Shown here in pieces: positions 8,007 to 9,330 of a stretch of 9,330 bases of DNA. The translations under genes were made by a program, and so were the position numbers. Source of the DNA: an uncultured Verrucomicrobiales bacterium (GTDB lineage Bacteria; Verrucomicrobiota; Verrucomicrobiae; Limisphaerales; CANJSG01); the NCBI GenBank assembly GCA_946480965.1, contig CAMLMI010000171.1, positions 1 through 9,330 of the forward strand, given 5' to 3'. The notes beneath the pieces are model-generated. The model was given only the letters and a program-made list of their open reading frames with translations, searched no databases and had not been told where the DNA came from. The first letter of the stretch is position 1. Every line of letters starts with the position of its first letter.

Positions 8007-8097
8007 CTCGTCCTCTTCGTCCTCGTCCTCTTCGTCTTCGTCTTCGTCTTTCCCGAAATCGGATGGACGAGGAGAAAGACGAGGACGAAGAGGAGGA
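8007..8097. repeat. Tandem and inverted repeat element (CTCGTC/TTCGTC family) in the divergent recC/DUF167 gap
   Basis: The left arm is two exact tandem copies of the 15-mer CTCGTCCTCTTCGTC (8007-8021, 8022-8036) followed by two TTCGTC hexamers (8037-8048). Bases 8011-8027 are an exact 17-nt inverted match to 8078-8094. A second register pairs 8036-8052 with 8074-8090 with one mismatch. CCGA-AA-TCGG (8053-8062) forms a small hairpin in the middle. The element can fold in more than one register on either strand. It sits between divergent genes, so it is not an ordinary terminator. A dispersed intergenic repeat or a regulatory structure for recC are the options I favour. The rest of 7910-8140 holds no gene and no promoter I can recognise. 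Confidence 0.75.
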
Positions 8098-8140
8098 AAC
8101 AGGTTGGCCGCCCATCGTGGTTCGCCGCTAGCGTGCGCCT

Positions 8141-8443
8141 GTGTCCGCCTTGCCGCCCTTTCTCACCGAGACCCCCGACGGTCTCCTGCTCCGGCTCAAG
8201 GTCCAGCCCCGCGCCTCGCGCAACGAGCTGGGCGAACCCGTCGGCGACGAATGGCGCGTCCGCGTCACTGCCCCGCCGGTGGACTCCGCCGCCAACCAGG
8301 CTGTCTTGGAACTGCTGGCCGAAGAGCTGGACCTCGCCAAATCCCGCGTGCAGCTCGTGCGCGGCGAGACCGGGCGGCACAAGGTGGTGCGGATCGCGGG
8401 CCTGAACGGCGCGGAGTTCCTGCGCCGGATCGGTGGCCAGTAG
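8141..8443 (+). CDS. DUF167 / YggU (UPF0235) family protein
   Basis: This is a small soluble protein of 100 residues, the usual size for the family. The family signature is visible: LRLKVQPRASRNEL (17-30), WRVRVTAPPVDSAANQAVLELLA (38-60), and RGETGRHKVVRIAGL (74-88) with K81 in the conserved 'G.....K.v.i.G' ending. The commonly seen Gly after PPVD is Ser49 here. The molecular function of DUF167 is not established; structures show a small alpha/beta fold, and none is assigned here. The start is GTG at 8141, since an in-frame TAG at 8129 leaves no room for an earlier ATG. No Shine-Dalgarno sequence is evident. It is divergent from recC and codirectional with the HAD gene, 201 bases away. Confidence 0.9.
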   Translation: MSALPPFLTETPDGLLLRLKVQPRASRNELGEPVGDEWRVRVTAPPVDSAANQAVLELLAEELDLAKSRVQLVRGETGRHKVVRIAGLNGAEFLRRIGGQ

Positions 8444-8565
8444 CGAGGACGGGCGGTTGCTCCGTGGAAACCTGTGCTGAAAGCCGCGTCCGGGGTGGGG
8501 CGAGCCCCCGCTGTCTTCCATCGGCGGCGCCGTCGTTTCTTCAGGGCATCTGCCAATCTGGACCA

Positions 8566-8587
8566 CCAAGGCCTCTCCGGGCCTTGG
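8566..8587 (+). terminator. Perfect 8-bp hairpin between the DUF167 and HAD genes
   Basis: CCAAGGCC, a six-base loop (TCTCCG) and GGCCTTGG form a perfect GC-rich stem 122 bases after the DUF167 stop and 57 bases before the HAD start. No T-run follows, so it is not a textbook rho-independent terminator. It could end the upstream transcript or sit in the HAD leader. Another short palindromic stretch, GGGGCGAGCCCC, lies at 8497-8508. Nothing else is recognisable in 8444-8644. Confidence 0.4.
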
Positions 8588-8644
8588 AGCGCGTTCACGG
8601 GATCGTCGCTTGCTGGCGGGGGCGGGCGCACGCAGGCTGACCGG

Positions 8645-9289
8645 ATGAAGAGCGGCATCGACGCGGTGATTTTCGACATGGACGGGGTGATCGTGGACAG
8701 CGAGCCCCGGCACCAACGGGCGTTCCTGGAGGTCTTCCACCAGATGGGCCTCGGCGACCGGCACGGGATCGATTTTCCGAAGTATTTCGGCACGTCGGAC
8801 GTGACGGTGTGGAACGACTTCATCGCGCTGCACCGGCCGAAGCAGACCCTCGACGAGCTCACGCGCTGGAAGCAGGAGCGGTTCATCGACCTGATCCGGA
8901 CGGAGCAGCCGCTCTTTCCCAGCCTGCCGGAACTGGTGGCCGACCTGGCGGCGAAGTATCCTCTGGCGGTGGCTTCGGGCTCCCTGCACGCGGTGATCGA
9001 CGAGGTGCTGGCGCTGAAGAATCTCCGGGACCATTTCCGCGCCGTGGTGAGCGTGCAGGACGTGGGCCGGCCGAAACCCGCGCCGGACGTGTTCCTGCGC
9101 GCGGCGGAGCTGCTGGGGAAGGAACCGGCGCGGTGCTGCGTGATCGAGGATTCGGCGGCGGGCGTGGAGGCGGCGCTGGCGGCGGGGATGCGGGTGGTCG
9201 CGATCACCAATTCGCTCCCGGCGGAGCAGTTGCGCCGGGCGCACCACGTGGTGCGGGACTACGCGGAGATCGAGCGGCTGTTGCTGTGA
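8645..9289 (+). CDS. HAD-superfamily subfamily IA hydrolase (beta-phosphoglucomutase/phosphatase-like)
   Basis: The 214-residue protein carries all four HAD motifs. Motif I is FDMDGVIVDSE (10-20), with nucleophile D11 and acid/base D13. Motif II is LAVASGS (107-113, S111). Motif III is K144 in GRPKPAPDVF. Motif IV is VIEDSAAG (166-173, E168 and D169 for magnesium). A helical cap domain of about 70 residues between motifs I and II marks the C1-capped subfamily of beta-phosphoglucomutase, phosphoglycolate phosphatase and small sugar-phosphate phosphatases. It should hydrolyse or transfer a phosphate through an aspartyl-phosphate in the cytosol; the substrate cannot be told from sequence. The ATG at 8645 fits the family N-terminus exactly. 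The frame is open 171 bases further upstream, but that part has no family resemblance. No Shine-Dalgarno sequence is visible. Confidence 0.93.
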   Translation: MKSGIDAVIFDMDGVIVDSEPRHQRAFLEVFHQMGLGDRHGIDFPKYFGTSDVTVWNDFIALHRPKQTLDELTRWKQERFIDLIRTEQPLFPSLPELVADLAAKYPLAVASGSLHAVIDEVLALKNLRDHFRAVVSVQDVGRPKPAPDVFLRAAELLGKEPARCCVIEDSAAGVEAALAAGMRVVAITNSLPAEQLRRAHHVVRDYAEIERLLL

Positions 9290-9290
9290 A

Positions 9291-9325
9291 GCGGAACGCG
9301 GAACGGGGAGCGCGGAGCGCGGAAA
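9291..9325. repeat. Five-copy tandem heptamer (GCGGARC type)
   Basis: Just after the HAD stop codon lie five consecutive 7-base units: GCGGAAC, GCGGAAC, GGGGAGC, GCGGAGC and GCGGAAA. The array may continue past the window edge, since ACGAA follows at 9326-9330. It is purine-rich on the plus strand and has no dyad symmetry, so it is not a terminator hairpin. Confidence 0.7.
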
Positions 9326-9330
9326 ACGAA

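Noticed and set aside
8007..8097. Reading the repeat as a CRISPR array or as a rho-independent terminator.
   Set aside because: There are no spaced repeats with unique spacers. The position between divergent genes leaves no transcript that should end there.
8474..8644. A possible earlier start for the HAD gene, adding 57 residues.
   Set aside because: The added residues are low-complexity and arginine-rich with no family resemblance, while the ATG at 8645 places motif I at the normal distance from the N-terminus.
7910..9247. The recC frame stays open for 446 codons upstream of its ATG, suggesting a giant RecC with an N-terminal extension.
   Set aside because: The extension is antisense to two well-supported genes (DUF167 and HAD), passes through the repeat hairpin as a Lys/Arg/Thr run, and has no recognisable domain. 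RecC homology begins exactly at the ATG at 7909.

Overview
This GC-rich window is almost fully occupied by genes and reads as chromosomal housekeeping DNA rather than a mobile or accessory island. The minus strand carries a recC-recB-recD operon encoding the heterotrimeric RecBCD helicase-nuclease. recC is complete (7909 to 4382), recB is complete (4385 to 414), and recD begins at 417 and runs off the window at base 1 after 139 codons. Both gene junctions are 4-base ATGA overlaps, so the three subunits are probably translationally coupled. The order matches the enterobacterial one except that no ptrA-like protease gene lies between recC and recB.

The plus strand at the right end carries two small genes divergent from the operon: a DUF167/YggU-family protein (8141-8443, GTG start) and a HAD-superfamily phosphatase or phosphomutase-like protein (8645-9289). 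The divergent gap at 7910-8140 holds a conspicuous inverted and tandem repeat built on CTCGTC/TTCGTC units. The gap between the two plus-strand genes holds a perfect 8-bp hairpin. Downstream of the HAD gene is a five-copy tandem heptamer of the GCGGARC type.

The host is not certain. High GC, almost no recognisable Shine-Dalgarno sequences, long Pro/Ala/Glu-rich linkers and simple-sequence intergenic repeats fit a Verrucomicrobiota-like bacterium, but this is inference from style and not a phylogenetic result. RecBCD would take up double-strand DNA ends, unwind and degrade them, and load RecA. The two plus-strand genes have no evident link to that job.

I found no new multi-gene system. The observations most worth checking are: a shared EETxSFETA segment inside disordered insertions of both RecB and RecC; RecC substitutions at positions that contact Chi in the E. 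coli enzyme; an Arg/Gly-rich patch in the tether between RecB helicase and nuclease; and the repeat element between the divergent genes.
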